Positions 34,167 through 42,731 of a stretch of DNA of 48,953 nt are shown one piece after another. The stretch comes from Anaerolineales bacterium (GTDB taxonomy: Bacteria > Chloroflexota > Anaerolineae > Anaerolineales > UBA11858): positions 1 through 48,953 of the forward strand of contig JAGXKM010000007.1 of the NCBI GenBank assembly GCA_018335275.1, read 5' to 3'. Each line of letters begins with the position of its first letter. Within the stretch, counting starts at the first letter, position 1. Made by a program: the position numbers and the translations under genes. The notes under the pieces were generated by a model, which was not told the origin of the DNA, searched no databases, and was given only the letters and a program-made list of their open reading frames with translations.

Positions 34167-34931
34167 ATGCAAATCCTGGCCATCATTTCCGGTGAATACG
34201 GCAGGCGCCATGTAGAAAACATCACCACTCACGGGCCTCAAGAGTGGCAGATAGAAACCTGGCGGACGCCAAAGTTTTTCCCGCCCATCATCGATTATCC
34301 GGAGGATCACCTGCCGGACACCCTCCCGGAAGCGGATCTGGTGCTCTCTTTTGCTGAAGACAAAGGCGCAGCGGAACTGCTCCCCGAGATCGCCAAGATG
34401 ACAGGGGCGAAAGCCGTGATCGTCGCTGTTGATGATGAGGCCTGGCTGCCGCGGGGTTTAGATCGGCAGCTCCGGGGCTGGCTGGAGGAACAAGGTGTGA
34501 CCTGTGTGACCCCTAAACCATTATGCTCTTTAACCGAAAGCGAATACGGGGTAACCCGACAGGAAACCAGATCCTATCAAGACCCCTACATTCAAGCGTT
34601 CGCCCGGCACTTTGGGCTTCCTGAACTGAAACTCGAGATCGATCCGGAAACGAAAATCATCACCAGCGCTGAGGTCGTCCGGGACGCTGTATGCGGCTGC
34701 GCCCGCCACGTTGCGGAAGGATTGATAGGTATTTCGGCAGACAACGCGGAGGAGAAGGCAGGACTGCTGCATCACCATTACCCCTGCCTGGCGAGCATGA
34801 AGAAACTCCCCCCTTTCAACCATGACACCCTGATGCACACATCAGGTCAAATCCTGAAAAACAACGTTGCCAGGCAGGTGAAACCTCACAAACACGTGCG
34901 GTACATCGAACCCGGGAAACGATCAGAGTGA
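34167..34931 (+). CDS. DUF166-family protein
   Basis: A 254-residue protein whose second half carries the Cys-rich conserved block DAVCGCARHVAEGLIGIS followed by EKAGLLHHHYPCLASM, which I recognise as typical of DUF166. The family is found mostly in methanogenic archaea and some anaerobic bacteria; older notes linked it to thymidylate synthesis, which is not well supported. The first half looks like an alpha/beta domain (MQILAIISGEYGRRHVENI, ADLVLSFAEDKGAAELLPEI). The cysteines and histidines could hold a metal or Fe-S cluster (inference). Follows the cupin gene by 29 bases. Confidence 0.7.
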   Translation: MQILAIISGEYGRRHVENITTHGPQEWQIETWRTPKFFPPIIDYPEDHLPDTLPEADLVLSFAEDKGAAELLPEIAKMTGAKAVIVAVDDEAWLPRGLDRQLRGWLEEQGVTCVTPKPLCSLTESEYGVTRQETRSYQDPYIQAFARHFGLPELKLEIDPETKIITSAEVVRDAVCGCARHVAEGLIGISADNAEEKAGLLHHHYPCLASMKKLPPFNHDTLMHTSGQILKNNVARQVKPHKHVRYIEPGKRSE

Positions 34932-35166
34932 TCACGCCTGCTATCATATAAGCTGAAGGGAGGGGTTCCCGGAAACCCTTTGCTTTGGCTGAAAGAGGCA
35001 AGGCCGCAAACATTTCTCCCTTTTCATGATACAGTGAATACATACCGGAACGAGATCCTCGTCCTCGAGGGACCGGATATGATCCGCTTCACCCGCCAGG
35101 CTGGTCTTTTCTACAGACTCCAGAGTAGGTCAGCCCGGGGCATGTCGAAAAAAAAGGAAACCAGCC

Positions 35167-36156
35167 ATGGAAATTGCCATCGACATACACAACCTGACGA
35201 AATACTACGGGGATTTGCTCGCCGTGGACCGGATCAACTTCCAGGTCAAACGGGGAGAGGTATTCGGGTTCCTGGGCCCCAATGGAGCAGGCAAGACAAC
35301 CACACAGCGGATGCTGACCACCCTGCTGGAACCTACGGAGGGACGAATCCAGATCTATGGCCACGACCTGGTCCAGGATCCCATGCCCGTCAAAAGGCAG
35401 ATGGGGCTGGTGCCGGAGGAATCCAACGTATATACTGAACTCACCGCCTGGGGCAACCTGATGTTCACAGCCAAGCTCTACCGGGTACCTGCCGGCGACC
35501 GGGAACCACGCGCCCGTGATTTGTTGGAGACTTTTGGGTTATGGGAAAAGCGCCATGTGAAGGTGGAAGAGTTTTCCAAAGGGATGCGCCGCCGTTTGAG
35601 CATCGCCATGGCCATCATCCACAGGCCTTCCCTGCTCTTTTTGGATGAGCCCACGCCGGGGCTGGATGCCCAGAGCGCGCGAGCCATCCGGAAGATGATC
35701 CGCGATCTGAACGCGGAAGGCACAACCATCTATCTAACCACGCACCAGATCGAGGAAGCCAACCAGCTTTGCGACCGGGTGGCGATTATCGACCATGGAC
35801 AAATCGCTGCCATCGATACTCCGGAGCACTTGAAAGCCGCCTTCCAAAAAGTGCAGTCAGTGGAGATAGCGCTGTCGCCGGACGGGGGAACTCACGGAGA
35901 GCGCCTTAAAACTCTTCCCGGCATCCGCCAGGCGGTGAAACGGGGAGATAAATGGCGGCTGTACACCGAGCAGCCTTCCGCGTTACTTCCCCGCCTTGTG
36001 GATTATGCTGAAAAGCAGAACGCGGAAATCGTCAGCCTGTGCACATTAGGGCCCAGCCTGGAAGATGTCTTCCTGCAGATCACAGGACAGGAAATCGGTG
36101 CTGTACAACATAAAACAAAAACTTCCAAAGGCAAGATCCGGAAAGGAGGACAATGA
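35167..36156 (+). CDS. ABC transporter ATP-binding protein (DrrA-like)
   Basis: A 329-residue ATPase: Walker A FLGPNGAGKTTTQRML (about 37-52), signature FSKGMRRRLSIAMA, Walker B LLFLDEPTPGLDAQ, and H-loop TTHQIEEA. The C-terminal extension (from about 225) is typical of ABC-2 type exporters such as DrrA. AAGGAA lies about seven bases before the ATG. The preceding 34932-35166 is a 235-base gap with no clear promoter or gene. It pairs with the permease, whose start overlaps its stop. Substrate unknown. Confidence 0.92.
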   Translation: MEIAIDIHNLTKYYGDLLAVDRINFQVKRGEVFGFLGPNGAGKTTTQRMLTTLLEPTEGRIQIYGHDLVQDPMPVKRQMGLVPEESNVYTELTAWGNLMFTAKLYRVPAGDREPRARDLLETFGLWEKRHVKVEEFSKGMRRRLSIAMAIIHRPSLLFLDEPTPGLDAQSARAIRKMIRDLNAEGTTIYLTTHQIEEANQLCDRVAIIDHGQIAAIDTPEHLKAAFQKVQSVEIALSPDGGTHGERLKTLPGIRQAVKRGDKWRLYTEQPSALLPRLVDYAEKQNAEIVSLCTLGPSLEDVFLQITGQEIGAVQHKTKTSKGKIRKGGQ

Positions 36157-36920
36157 TGAGTAGAGGGTGGATAACCCGTCTGCAGGATGAAATCAGCCAG
36201 GCCTGGGCGGTGGCTGTCAAGGACGTCCGCGTGTACTATCTGACGCCCCCCATGATCATGTTCGGATTAATGCTTCCCCTTTTCCTCTTCTTTTCCTTTT
36301 CCATCAAACGCGAGATTGGCCTGGAAATAGGCCTGGCACGTCTGCTGGCCCTGACCACGTTCTTCACTGCTTCCTCCGCCGGCCCCGTGATCATCCCCCT
36401 GGAGCGGAGGGTCGGCACTTACGACCGCTTACTGACTGCCCCGATGTCGCTGACAACTTTACTGCTGGGTAAAACCCTGGTGGGTGCCTTCTTTGCCACA
36501 CTGGTTTCTGCGGTCCCTCTCCTAATCAGTATTTTAGGACTGGGTGTTAACTTGGCTGATCCGGGTTTGCTTTTGATCAGCGTTCCCCTGGCCAGCCTTG
36601 CCTTCTCCGCCTTCGGCCTTGTTTTCGCCTCCATTCCCACCCGTTCAGTGGGCAACATCATGATGCCCAGCACCCTGGTGCGCTGGCCGCTGATGTTCAT
36701 CAGCGGGATTTTCATCCCCCTGGAAGAGATGGCGCCCTGGGCCCGAACCCTGGCCTACTTTTCCCCCCTGACCTACGCTCAAGACCTGATGAACCATACC
36801 GTGCTGGGGAAAGGTTTCCTCAATCCCTGGATCGATGTCGCGATCCTGCCCTTGCTGCTCATCTTATTTCTGATTCCCGCCGCGCGCCTGCACCACCGCA
36901 GCCGAGTCTTAGGATATTAG
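36153..36920 (+). CDS. ABC-2 type transporter permease
   Basis: A 255-residue membrane protein with six hydrophobic segments, the ABC-2 pattern: N-terminal KDVRVYYLTPPMIMFGLMLP, the conserved MPSTLVRWPLMFISGIFIPL and PLTYAQDLMNHTVLG near the end. Starts with overlapping ATGA at the ATPase stop, indicating translational coupling, and forms an exporter with it. Drug, lipid or polysaccharide export are all possible. Confidence 0.9.
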   Translation: MMSRGWITRLQDEISQAWAVAVKDVRVYYLTPPMIMFGLMLPLFLFFSFSIKREIGLEIGLARLLALTTFFTASSAGPVIIPLERRVGTYDRLLTAPMSLTTLLLGKTLVGAFFATLVSAVPLLISILGLGVNLADPGLLLISVPLASLAFSAFGLVFASIPTRSVGNIMMPSTLVRWPLMFISGIFIPLEEMAPWARTLAYFSPLTYAQDLMNHTVLGKGFLNPWIDVAILPLLLILFLIPAARLHHRSRVLGY

Positions 36921-37024
36921 TACCAAGCGATCCGACCTTCCTTTCCATGATATACTGAGGGATATACGAATCCCGACTTAATCCTTGTGGGGCGTTATTC
37001 TTACCCACAGACTTGGAGGTGGTT

Positions 37025-37396
37025 ATGAAACGGAGTAGAATGGCTGTCATCATAGCGTTGGTAGGTGTGATGTGCGCTGCCTGCGCAGGGGGAGAAGAAG
37101 TCCAGGAGCCGACCCAAGCTGTTGAGGAGCCAGACCTGACCTCCGAAACCTCTTCGGAACCCATGGTCCAGGATCAACCGGTCGCTTCTTACTATCAGGA
37201 TAACTGCGCAAGGTGCCATGGTGAAAACCGGGAAGGGAAAAATGGGCCTGCCCTCCTGCCGGATAGCCTGTCAAGGGATGATGCCTACTATCTCGACATC
37301 ATCCGGGACGGCAAAAGAGGGATGCCATCTTTCGGGAGCAAGCTCAGTGATCAGGAAATCCAGATCCTGATCGACTTCCTGCGCACCGAACCCTGA
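37025..37396 (+). CDS. Monohaem cytochrome c lipoprotein
   Basis: A 123-residue protein: basic start, hydrophobic signal (6-19), probable lipidated cysteine at C20 (the -3 position is Cys, unusual for a lipobox), a Glu/Thr/Ser-rich spacer, then a small class I cytochrome c domain with CARCH (61-65) and a likely axial Met in KRGMPSFG (M100). It would sit on the outer face of the membrane and shuttle electrons. GGAGGT lies four to five bases before the ATG. The TlpA-like gene at the window start is too far away to count as its maturation partner. Confidence 0.9.
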   Translation: MKRSRMAVIIALVGVMCAACAGGEEVQEPTQAVEEPDLTSETSSEPMVQDQPVASYYQDNCARCHGENREGKNGPALLPDSLSRDDAYYLDIIRDGKRGMPSFGSKLSDQEIQILIDFLRTEP

Positions 37397-37424
37397 CCAG
37401 CCCATCAAGCGCAATCACCAAACA

Positions 37425-37455
37425 AGCCCGATGCAGTCTTGGACTGCACCGGGCT
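37425..37455. terminator. Stem-loop between cytochrome and GH57 genes
   Basis: AGCCCG and CGGGCT plus TGCAGTC and GACTGCA form a 13-bp stem with one mismatch and a three-base loop. T-runs are modest on both sides, but its location between convergent genes fits a bidirectional terminator. Confidence 0.7.
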
Positions 37456-37524
37456 CTTGGTTGTTTCCTCTCTGTGTTAAGAGCGAAGAGAGAGGAACGC
37501 CCTTCTTTATCCAGAGATCGGGGC

Positions 37525-40500
37525 TCAAGGCCTGATCATGGGCACCTGGGGATAGTCATCCGCTGTTAAGTCTTCCAACTCCACCTCTTCTTCGGGACTG
37601 GGATTGCTGAGCAGATCCTCCTGGGTCCCCTCGCGGCTTTCCGGCCAGAGCAAATCCAGGATGCGGGTGTCCAGATTCGACCCCGTCCCGCCCCCAATCC
37701 GCCACTGCTCCGCTTCCTGCATCACGTCACGCACCCGCCACACGCCAGGGGAGGGGAACCCCTCCTGACTGAGGACCGTGACCGCAAAGGCCCAGGCGCT
37801 GGGATCGCTTTCCGGGAGCAGACGGCGTGGGACACTGATCGTCACCCGCCGCTGCCCGGGATTGGTGATGATCTCCATCCCGCTCCCTAACTCCACCGGA
37901 CCCTCGTCCCCCGGCTCAAAAACGCCCGGCGTCCACCCTTCAGCCCAGATGGCATAATTCCAGGCAAAGCCCTCCTGGAGGGCGGCGTTGCGGCCCGGAA
38001 GCAAAATCCGGTCCCCGGATTCACCGCCGTCTGTGTCGATGTAGATATCCAGGGTCTGGATACTCAACCCGTTTGGAGAATCCCACACATTTTCCACCGG
38101 GCCCCGGATCCCGACCCGGAAGATGTAGTATTCCTCATCCCGGCCCACTTTGAAGCTGGTGATGTCGAAGGCGCCGGATTTAAACACAGCGTCTTCGGGA
38201 TAGATATAGGTCCCGGGCCCGTGGTCGTCCCCTTCAGGATCGCTAACCTCCACAAAGAGGTCGGGAATGGGTAAATCCGGCACAGTGGCCAGGGCCGGAC
38301 CTTCCTGGGGGAAAACAGCCACATCCGTTCCCCCCTCGCTGACCACCAGGCGGGCGTTGATCCGGTTCCCGCTGCGGATCTCCGGCGCCAGCTGGCTGAA
38401 GGGCACCACGAATTCCAAGACCCCGTCCCCTAAGGCGACATCCGTCAATTCGAGATCCCCCTCCTCGGCCAGGGATTCCCATCCCCCCTTCCCATCCGCG
38501 GCGTAGACCACCGCCCCCGGTGAACTGTCCTCTATGGTTACTTCGATCAGTCGGTTGACACCAAATCCCAGCAAGGTCTCCCCCTCCCCGTAGCGGGTAT
38601 AGGCGTTAGAGCGGCTGGGCCCGGGCACATTGAGGTAAAAGCCGTAGGTCCGGTCCGGGGAGAGATCCCCCTCCGCGTCCAGGCGCAGATAAAGATTTTC
38701 CTTGTCAAAGCCGTAGGAAAGGCGGGTCAGGCCAGCCTTGTCCAGGGTGTAAAACCCCGCGTCCGCCCATTCCCCCTGGTCCACAATGCCGTCCGCGGTG
38801 ACCGAAGTCAGCATCTCCAGAGGCGGCTGGTCCGGCGCCTGGGCAGATTGAGGGATGACGGGGACGTCGACAAAGGAGGGCACTTCTTCCCCGATGATCT
38901 CATAGACCTGGCCCAGATACTCCCGGAACTGCTGATCAAAACTCTCGTCATTGCCTGAATTCTGATCCGCGCCGTACCACCAGAACCAATCCGAACCCTC
39001 GGCGATGTACATCGTCTCCAGGGCTTCCGCCTGGGTATCCTCGCTCAGGTCACCCCCGATGATGGCATCCTGCAGGTCGTCCCGGGTCCGCTTCAGGTAC
39101 TCCCAGGCCAGGTTCTCTTCCTCTTCGCCGATCCAGGTGCTGAAGGTGCCGTCGATCCAGGAGCCGGGCCAGAGGTCCTCGATCATGCGCGGCTCGCTTC
39201 CCGTATCCGCCAGGGCCTCCAGATATTCGGAAGGGGTGACGGTGACGATGTCCTCCGCATCTGAAAGCCGGCTGTACATGCCGTGCAAAAAGGCCTTGCC
39301 GTCGTTGTCATAATACTCCCAGGCGTTTTCGCCGTCCAGGAGCACAGTCACCAGGTGGGGACCCTCGCCCTCCTCCTCTTCCAGGCGGGCTTTGATATCC
39401 CGCAGCCGGCCCATGAAATCCTCCGCCGCCGCTTCTCCCTCCATCCCGGAGTACTGAAACCCGACCATATCGGAGATGGCTTTGTCGCGGAAGAGGATGG
39501 CCACCGGTCCGCCCCGCGCGCCCTGGACCTGGTAGGGCCGGTAGAGGGCATCCGCCTGCTGGACCACATCCTGATTGTCACGGGTGAAATCCTCCACCCC
39601 TGGCAGGCTTCCGGCCAGCACGTCCTCATCGGTGGCAATCCATTCGATGTCTGCGCTGGAGATCATGCTCACCACTTCCTCCGCCACGGAACCCTCAGCG
39701 GGCCACATCCCGCGCGGGTCGGTGCCAAAGTGATCGCGGTAAAATTCCACGCCTTTCTCAATCTGGGCCACGGCATCCTGACCGTACACAAAGCGGGAGG
39801 GAAGTTCCGCGTCGGGCAGGGCTTCCGCCGCCAGGTTGGAGTCCACCAGAAGGGGCAGGATAGGGTGCGCAAAGGGGGTCATGGTAATTTCGATCTGCCC
39901 CTGCTCCTGCATCTCAGCGTGGAGAGGGATGACCTCCTGCACCAATCGCAGGTGTTCGTCGAGGACGACCTGCTTGTCGCTTTCCACATAACCTTCCCCT
40001 TTTCCCACCAATCCCTTGAGCGGTTCCTCGGCCAGCCAGGCCGGGTCCGTCCAGGCCAGGTTGAAGAGGACCTGCAGGTCGCGGAAATCATCCGCTGACC
40101 AGGCCTCCACCGCTTCCTCCACCCCCAGCTCATCCCGCTCATCCAGAAGCTCCTGATAGCGGGGGAAGCGGGCGATAATAGTGCGGTTGGTGTCAAAGAA
40201 GCGTCCCAAAATGAACTGCTTCTGCTCATCCGTCAGCTCCTCGGCGGGGATCTCGGTATGGACCCAGTAGAGGTCCTTGGCCCCGGCGCTGATGTCATCC
40301 AGCTGGCGGATCAAACTGGGTGTGAGGTTGAAGGTAGCATGAACCTCCGGATAGTCTTGGATCATAGCCGCCATGTCCACATAATCCTTGGAGGCGTGGA
40401 CCCGCACCCAGGGCCGCTGGTACACTCCTGTCTCCGGGTCTTTGAAATACACCGGCTGATGTTGGTGCCAGATCACCGCCACATAGAGCTTTTCATCCTC

Positions 40501-40659
40501 AATAACCAGGGGGCCGCGTTCCTCTCCTGGCGTCTCCGTCGTAGAAAGTACTGTGGGCTCAACGGTCGCGGGGGGAGTTTCCTCCTCCACAGCCGGCGCA
40601 CAGGCGCTGAACAACAAAACCACAACCATCACGAAAGTAAAGGTTTTCAATTTCATCAT
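37525..40659 (-). CDS. GH57 glycoside hydrolase lipoprotein with C-terminal glucodextranase-like domain
   Basis: A 1044-residue exported enzyme. Lipoprotein signal with VVLLFSACAPA (lipid Cys about 21), a Thr/Glu-rich linker, then a GH57 domain starting VAVIWHQHQPVYF; later motifs are GMWPAEGSVAEEV (nucleophile Glu region) and VTVLLDGENAWEYY (acid Asp region). The last third contains beta-rich domains, one with VEVSDPEGDDHGPGTYIYP, resembling the C-terminal module of glucodextranase/amylopullulanases. It should hydrolyse alpha-glucan (starch, glycogen or pullulan) at the cell surface. The ATG at 40659 has GGAG eight bases upstream. It is the last gene of the maltodextrin locus. Confidence 0.88.
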   Translation of the reverse strand: MMKLKTFTFVMVVVLLFSACAPAVEEETPPATVEPTVLSTTETPGEERGPLVIEDEKLYVAVIWHQHQPVYFKDPETGVYQRPWVRVHASKDYVDMAAMIQDYPEVHATFNLTPSLIRQLDDISAGAKDLYWVHTEIPAEELTDEQKQFILGRFFDTNRTIIARFPRYQELLDERDELGVEEAVEAWSADDFRDLQVLFNLAWTDPAWLAEEPLKGLVGKGEGYVESDKQVVLDEHLRLVQEVIPLHAEMQEQGQIEITMTPFAHPILPLLVDSNLAAEALPDAELPSRFVYGQDAVAQIEKGVEFYRDHFGTDPRGMWPAEGSVAEEVVSMISSADIEWIATDEDVLAGSLPGVEDFTRDNQDVVQQADALYRPYQVQGARGGPVAILFRDKAISDMVGFQYSGMEGEAAAEDFMGRLRDIKARLEEEEGEGPHLVTVLLDGENAWEYYDNDGKAFLHGMYSRLSDAEDIVTVTPSEYLEALADTGSEPRMIEDLWPGSWIDGTFSTWIGEEEENLAWEYLKRTRDDLQDAIIGGDLSEDTQAEALETMYIAEGSDWFWWYGADQNSGNDESFDQQFREYLGQVYEIIGEEVPSFVDVPVIPQSAQAPDQPPLEMLTSVTADGIVDQGEWADAGFYTLDKAGLTRLSYGFDKENLYLRLDAEGDLSPDRTYGFYLNVPGPSRSNAYTRYGEGETLLGFGVNRLIEVTIEDSSPGAVVYAADGKGGWESLAEEGDLELTDVALGDGVLEFVVPFSQLAPEIRSGNRINARLVVSEGGTDVAVFPQEGPALATVPDLPIPDLFVEVSDPEGDDHGPGTYIYPEDAVFKSGAFDITSFKVGRDEEYYIFRVGIRGPVENVWDSPNGLSIQTLDIYIDTDGGESGDRILLPGRNAALQEGFAWNYAIWAEGWTPGVFEPGDEGPVELGSGMEIITNPGQRRVTISVPRRLLPESDPSAWAFAVTVLSQEGFPSPGVWRVRDVMQEAEQWRIGGGTGSNLDTRILDLLWPESREGTQEDLLSNPSPEEEVELEDLTADDYPQVPMIRP

Positions 40660-40687
40660 TTGTGTGTCTCCTATTCGGTCACACTGC

Positions 40688-40918
40688 TCACTCATCCAAA
40701 CGGGATAAAGCCCGCCCCCCCGCTGTCATCGCTCCCCCCATGGTCCCAAAGGCGAGACCGATATAAAAACCGTTGATCGCGCCCTCCACGCCGACCAGGA
40801 GTAACCCAACCAGGGCCAAAATCCCCCCGCCAATCAGCGGGCTCAGGACTAACCATTTCCCGATGTACCACAATGAACCCAAAAACCGTTTCGGGTCGCG
40901 ACCGGGGTCGAACCACAT
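40688..40918 (-). CDS. Small membrane protein (76 aa)
   Basis: Two or three hydrophobic segments (KWLVLSPLIGGGILALVGLL and FYIGLAFGTMGGAMTAGG) after a short basic N-terminus. GGAGA sits at proper distance before the ATG. It lies between the GH13 gene (23 bases) and the GH57 gene (28 bases), so it is in the operon. No known family recognised; Gly-rich helices suggest it packs in the membrane, perhaps as a partner of MalFG, but that is only position-based inference. Confidence 0.7.
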   Translation of the reverse strand: MWFDPGRDPKRFLGSLWYIGKWLVLSPLIGGGILALVGLLLVGVEGAINGFYIGLAFGTMGGAMTAGGRALSRLDE

Positions 40919-40941
40919 CGTACGCTCTCCTTCTGCTCTCG

Positions 40942-42588
40942 CTACCCGGCCCCATGCTGCCAGGGGCGGGCCTCAAACCGCTCCTGAATGAGATCTTGAT
41001 AAAAGTGGAGCAGATCCTGATCCTGCTCTTCTCCCCAGATCATCGGTCCGCGGCTGGCTTCCAAACCTACAGCGGTCGATTTGCTCACAGTCTGCTCAAG
41101 GCCAACTTCTGTCCCATAATAAATGATCGGCGGGCCAGGCTGTTTGAACTGGACCCGCGCTGCGCGGCGCAGGGCTGCTTTCTCTCCGCCTGCGATGAAC
41201 AGGAAGCGGTCCATATCGTGATTATCCAAAAAGGTCGGCATCAGGAAATGATCGGGGAAGTAGGTCCGGTGTCCTGAGAGCATGCTCTGGAAGCGCTCTT
41301 CTTGCCAATTCTTCCGGCCGTAGGTGTGCCGGAGGGCATCAGAAAGTTGAAAATCCAGCAGCCCATCCAGTCGCCCAATATACTGGCGCTGCACATCCGG
41401 GGGTTCGACCACCTCGCCAAAACAAAAACTGTCCGCCCTGGCCTCTTTGCATACAGTATAAAAATCCGACCAAAAATCCGCCCCGGGGCCGTTGGCGTGA
41501 TCCAATCGATACCCATCGACGTCAAACGTTTCCAACCAGTAGCGGGCGACATCCAACATCCAATCCCGGGCGCCGGGATGGTCGAGGTTGACCTGGGGCA
41601 TATCTCGGACCCCAAAGAAGGTCCGGTAGCCGATGTCATCATCCTCGTCAAAATAAAACCAATCCCGGTAGGGACCAGAAGGGTCCTCACAGGCCTCCCG
41701 GAAATAAGGGTGATGGTGCGAGACGTGATTGCAAACCAGATCCAGGATGACGCGGATCCCGCGTCGATGGGCCTGATCGATCACCTCCCGCAGGGCATCC
41801 TCTCCACCCAGGTCTTCCTCCACATGGTAATAATCAGTTGCATTGTAGCCGTGTACGGTAGGACTGGGAAAAAGCGGACTGAGCCAGATGGCGGTCGCAC
41901 CCAGATCAGCGATGTATCCCATCTTCTCCGCCAGGCCCCACAGGGTGCCCCCAAAGCGATCCCGGAGGCTGTGGGTCTTCCGCCAGTCCCTGCCTTCGCC
42001 GGGGAAAAAACGGTCTACAAACACGTGATAGATCACGGCCTCCCGGGCCCACTGCGGCGCTCTCAGCCGGTCCACGCGGTAGGCAAAGGTCTGCCCATTG
42101 TCAGGGTCCCCGTATGGTCTATCTTCGGGCAGTGGGCGATCATGAAAGAACGCTTCCGCGGCGCGGTCCACCGTGCGTTTCACGTCCGGCCAATCCGCGT
42201 AGATTTCCCTTCCCTCGTCCGACCAGGCGCTGATCCGATAGCGGACCTTGGTACCTTCCGCCTGGGGAGGGATCTCCCCCTCCCAGCGGCTGACATACCC
42301 CCAGGTGAACGTATCCCAGTCCACCTTGACCTGGGTCAGATTCACAACCTGCCCCTGGAGCGCCCGCCCTCTGCTGCCCCGGGGCGGGCTGCCGTCCAAG
42401 GTATAGTAACAGGCGACATGATCTGCACTCAGATCTGAGCCCACCTGGACCCTGATTTTCACCGGCTGACCGGGAAGGGGGTCAGGGGGAAGGATGTGAT
42501 TCCCATGCCGTACTCCCTGCCGCATCGTGCGGTGGTGGACCAACTTCAATTCATCCGTGGCAAGCGTGCCAAATATTAAATCGTCCAT
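40942..42588 (-). CDS. GH13 alpha-amylase-family enzyme (neopullulanase/maltodextrinase type)
   Basis: 548 residues with no signal peptide, so probably cytoplasmic. An N-terminal beta-domain (about 1-150, CBM34-like) precedes the (beta/alpha)8 barrel. GH13 regions: I ILDLVCNHV, II DGYRLDHAN (nucleophile Asp), III FCFGEVVE (acid Glu), IV FLDNHDMDR (transition-state Asp). It should split imported maltodextrins. A GGGG stretch precedes the ATG, after a long stem-loop in the leader. It is transcribed from malG side, 143 bases downstream of malG. Confidence 0.92.
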   Translation of the reverse strand: MDDLIFGTLATDELKLVHHRTMRQGVRHGNHILPPDPLPGQPVKIRVQVGSDLSADHVACYYTLDGSPPRGSRGRALQGQVVNLTQVKVDWDTFTWGYVSRWEGEIPPQAEGTKVRYRISAWSDEGREIYADWPDVKRTVDRAAEAFFHDRPLPEDRPYGDPDNGQTFAYRVDRLRAPQWAREAVIYHVFVDRFFPGEGRDWRKTHSLRDRFGGTLWGLAEKMGYIADLGATAIWLSPLFPSPTVHGYNATDYYHVEEDLGGEDALREVIDQAHRRGIRVILDLVCNHVSHHHPYFREACEDPSGPYRDWFYFDEDDDIGYRTFFGVRDMPQVNLDHPGARDWMLDVARYWLETFDVDGYRLDHANGPGADFWSDFYTVCKEARADSFCFGEVVEPPDVQRQYIGRLDGLLDFQLSDALRHTYGRKNWQEERFQSMLSGHRTYFPDHFLMPTFLDNHDMDRFLFIAGGEKAALRRAARVQFKQPGPPIIYYGTEVGLEQTVSKSTAVGLEASRGPMIWGEEQDQDLLHFYQDLIQERFEARPWQHGAG

Positions 42589-42607
42589 GATACCCCTGTT
42601 TTTTTAT

Positions 42608-42650
42608 CCTATGCCCGGGTTTATCTTCCGCAAGGAAGGACCGGCATAGG
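42608..42650 (-). other. Stem-loop with GCAA tetraloop upstream of GH13
   Basis: CCTATGCC (42608-42615) pairs with GGCATAGG (42643-42650), with further GG/CC pairs and an inner CTTCC-GCAA-GGAAG hairpin. It ends 19 bases before the GH13 ATG, followed by A-rich sequence and the ribosome-binding site. Likely an mRNA-stabilising or translation-tuning element. Confidence 0.6.
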
Positions 42651-42667
42651 TGAGACTGATAAACAAG

Positions 42668-42703
42668 AGGGCCTGACGCAGTGCGGACTGTCTCTCAGGC
42701 CCT
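42668..42703 (-). terminator. Stem-loop after malG (weak terminator)
   Basis: AGGGCCTGA (42668-42676) pairs with TCAGGCCCT (42695-42703), a 9-bp perfect stem with an 18-base loop. On the minus strand it is followed by CTTGTTTATC, a poor U-tract. It may partly terminate transcription between transporter and enzymes. Confidence 0.55.
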
Positions 42704-42731
42704 TCCTTTCTGACTCAGATATGAACTGCCG

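Noticed and set aside
39283-40098. Open plus-strand frame of 271 codons antisense to the GH57 gene
   Set aside because: Shadow of a real GH57 coding region; no motif and no initiation signals.
41302-42438. Open plus-strand frame of 378 codons antisense to the GH13 gene
   Set aside because: The GH13 gene on the other strand has all catalytic motifs; this frame shows no domain and no ribosome-binding site.
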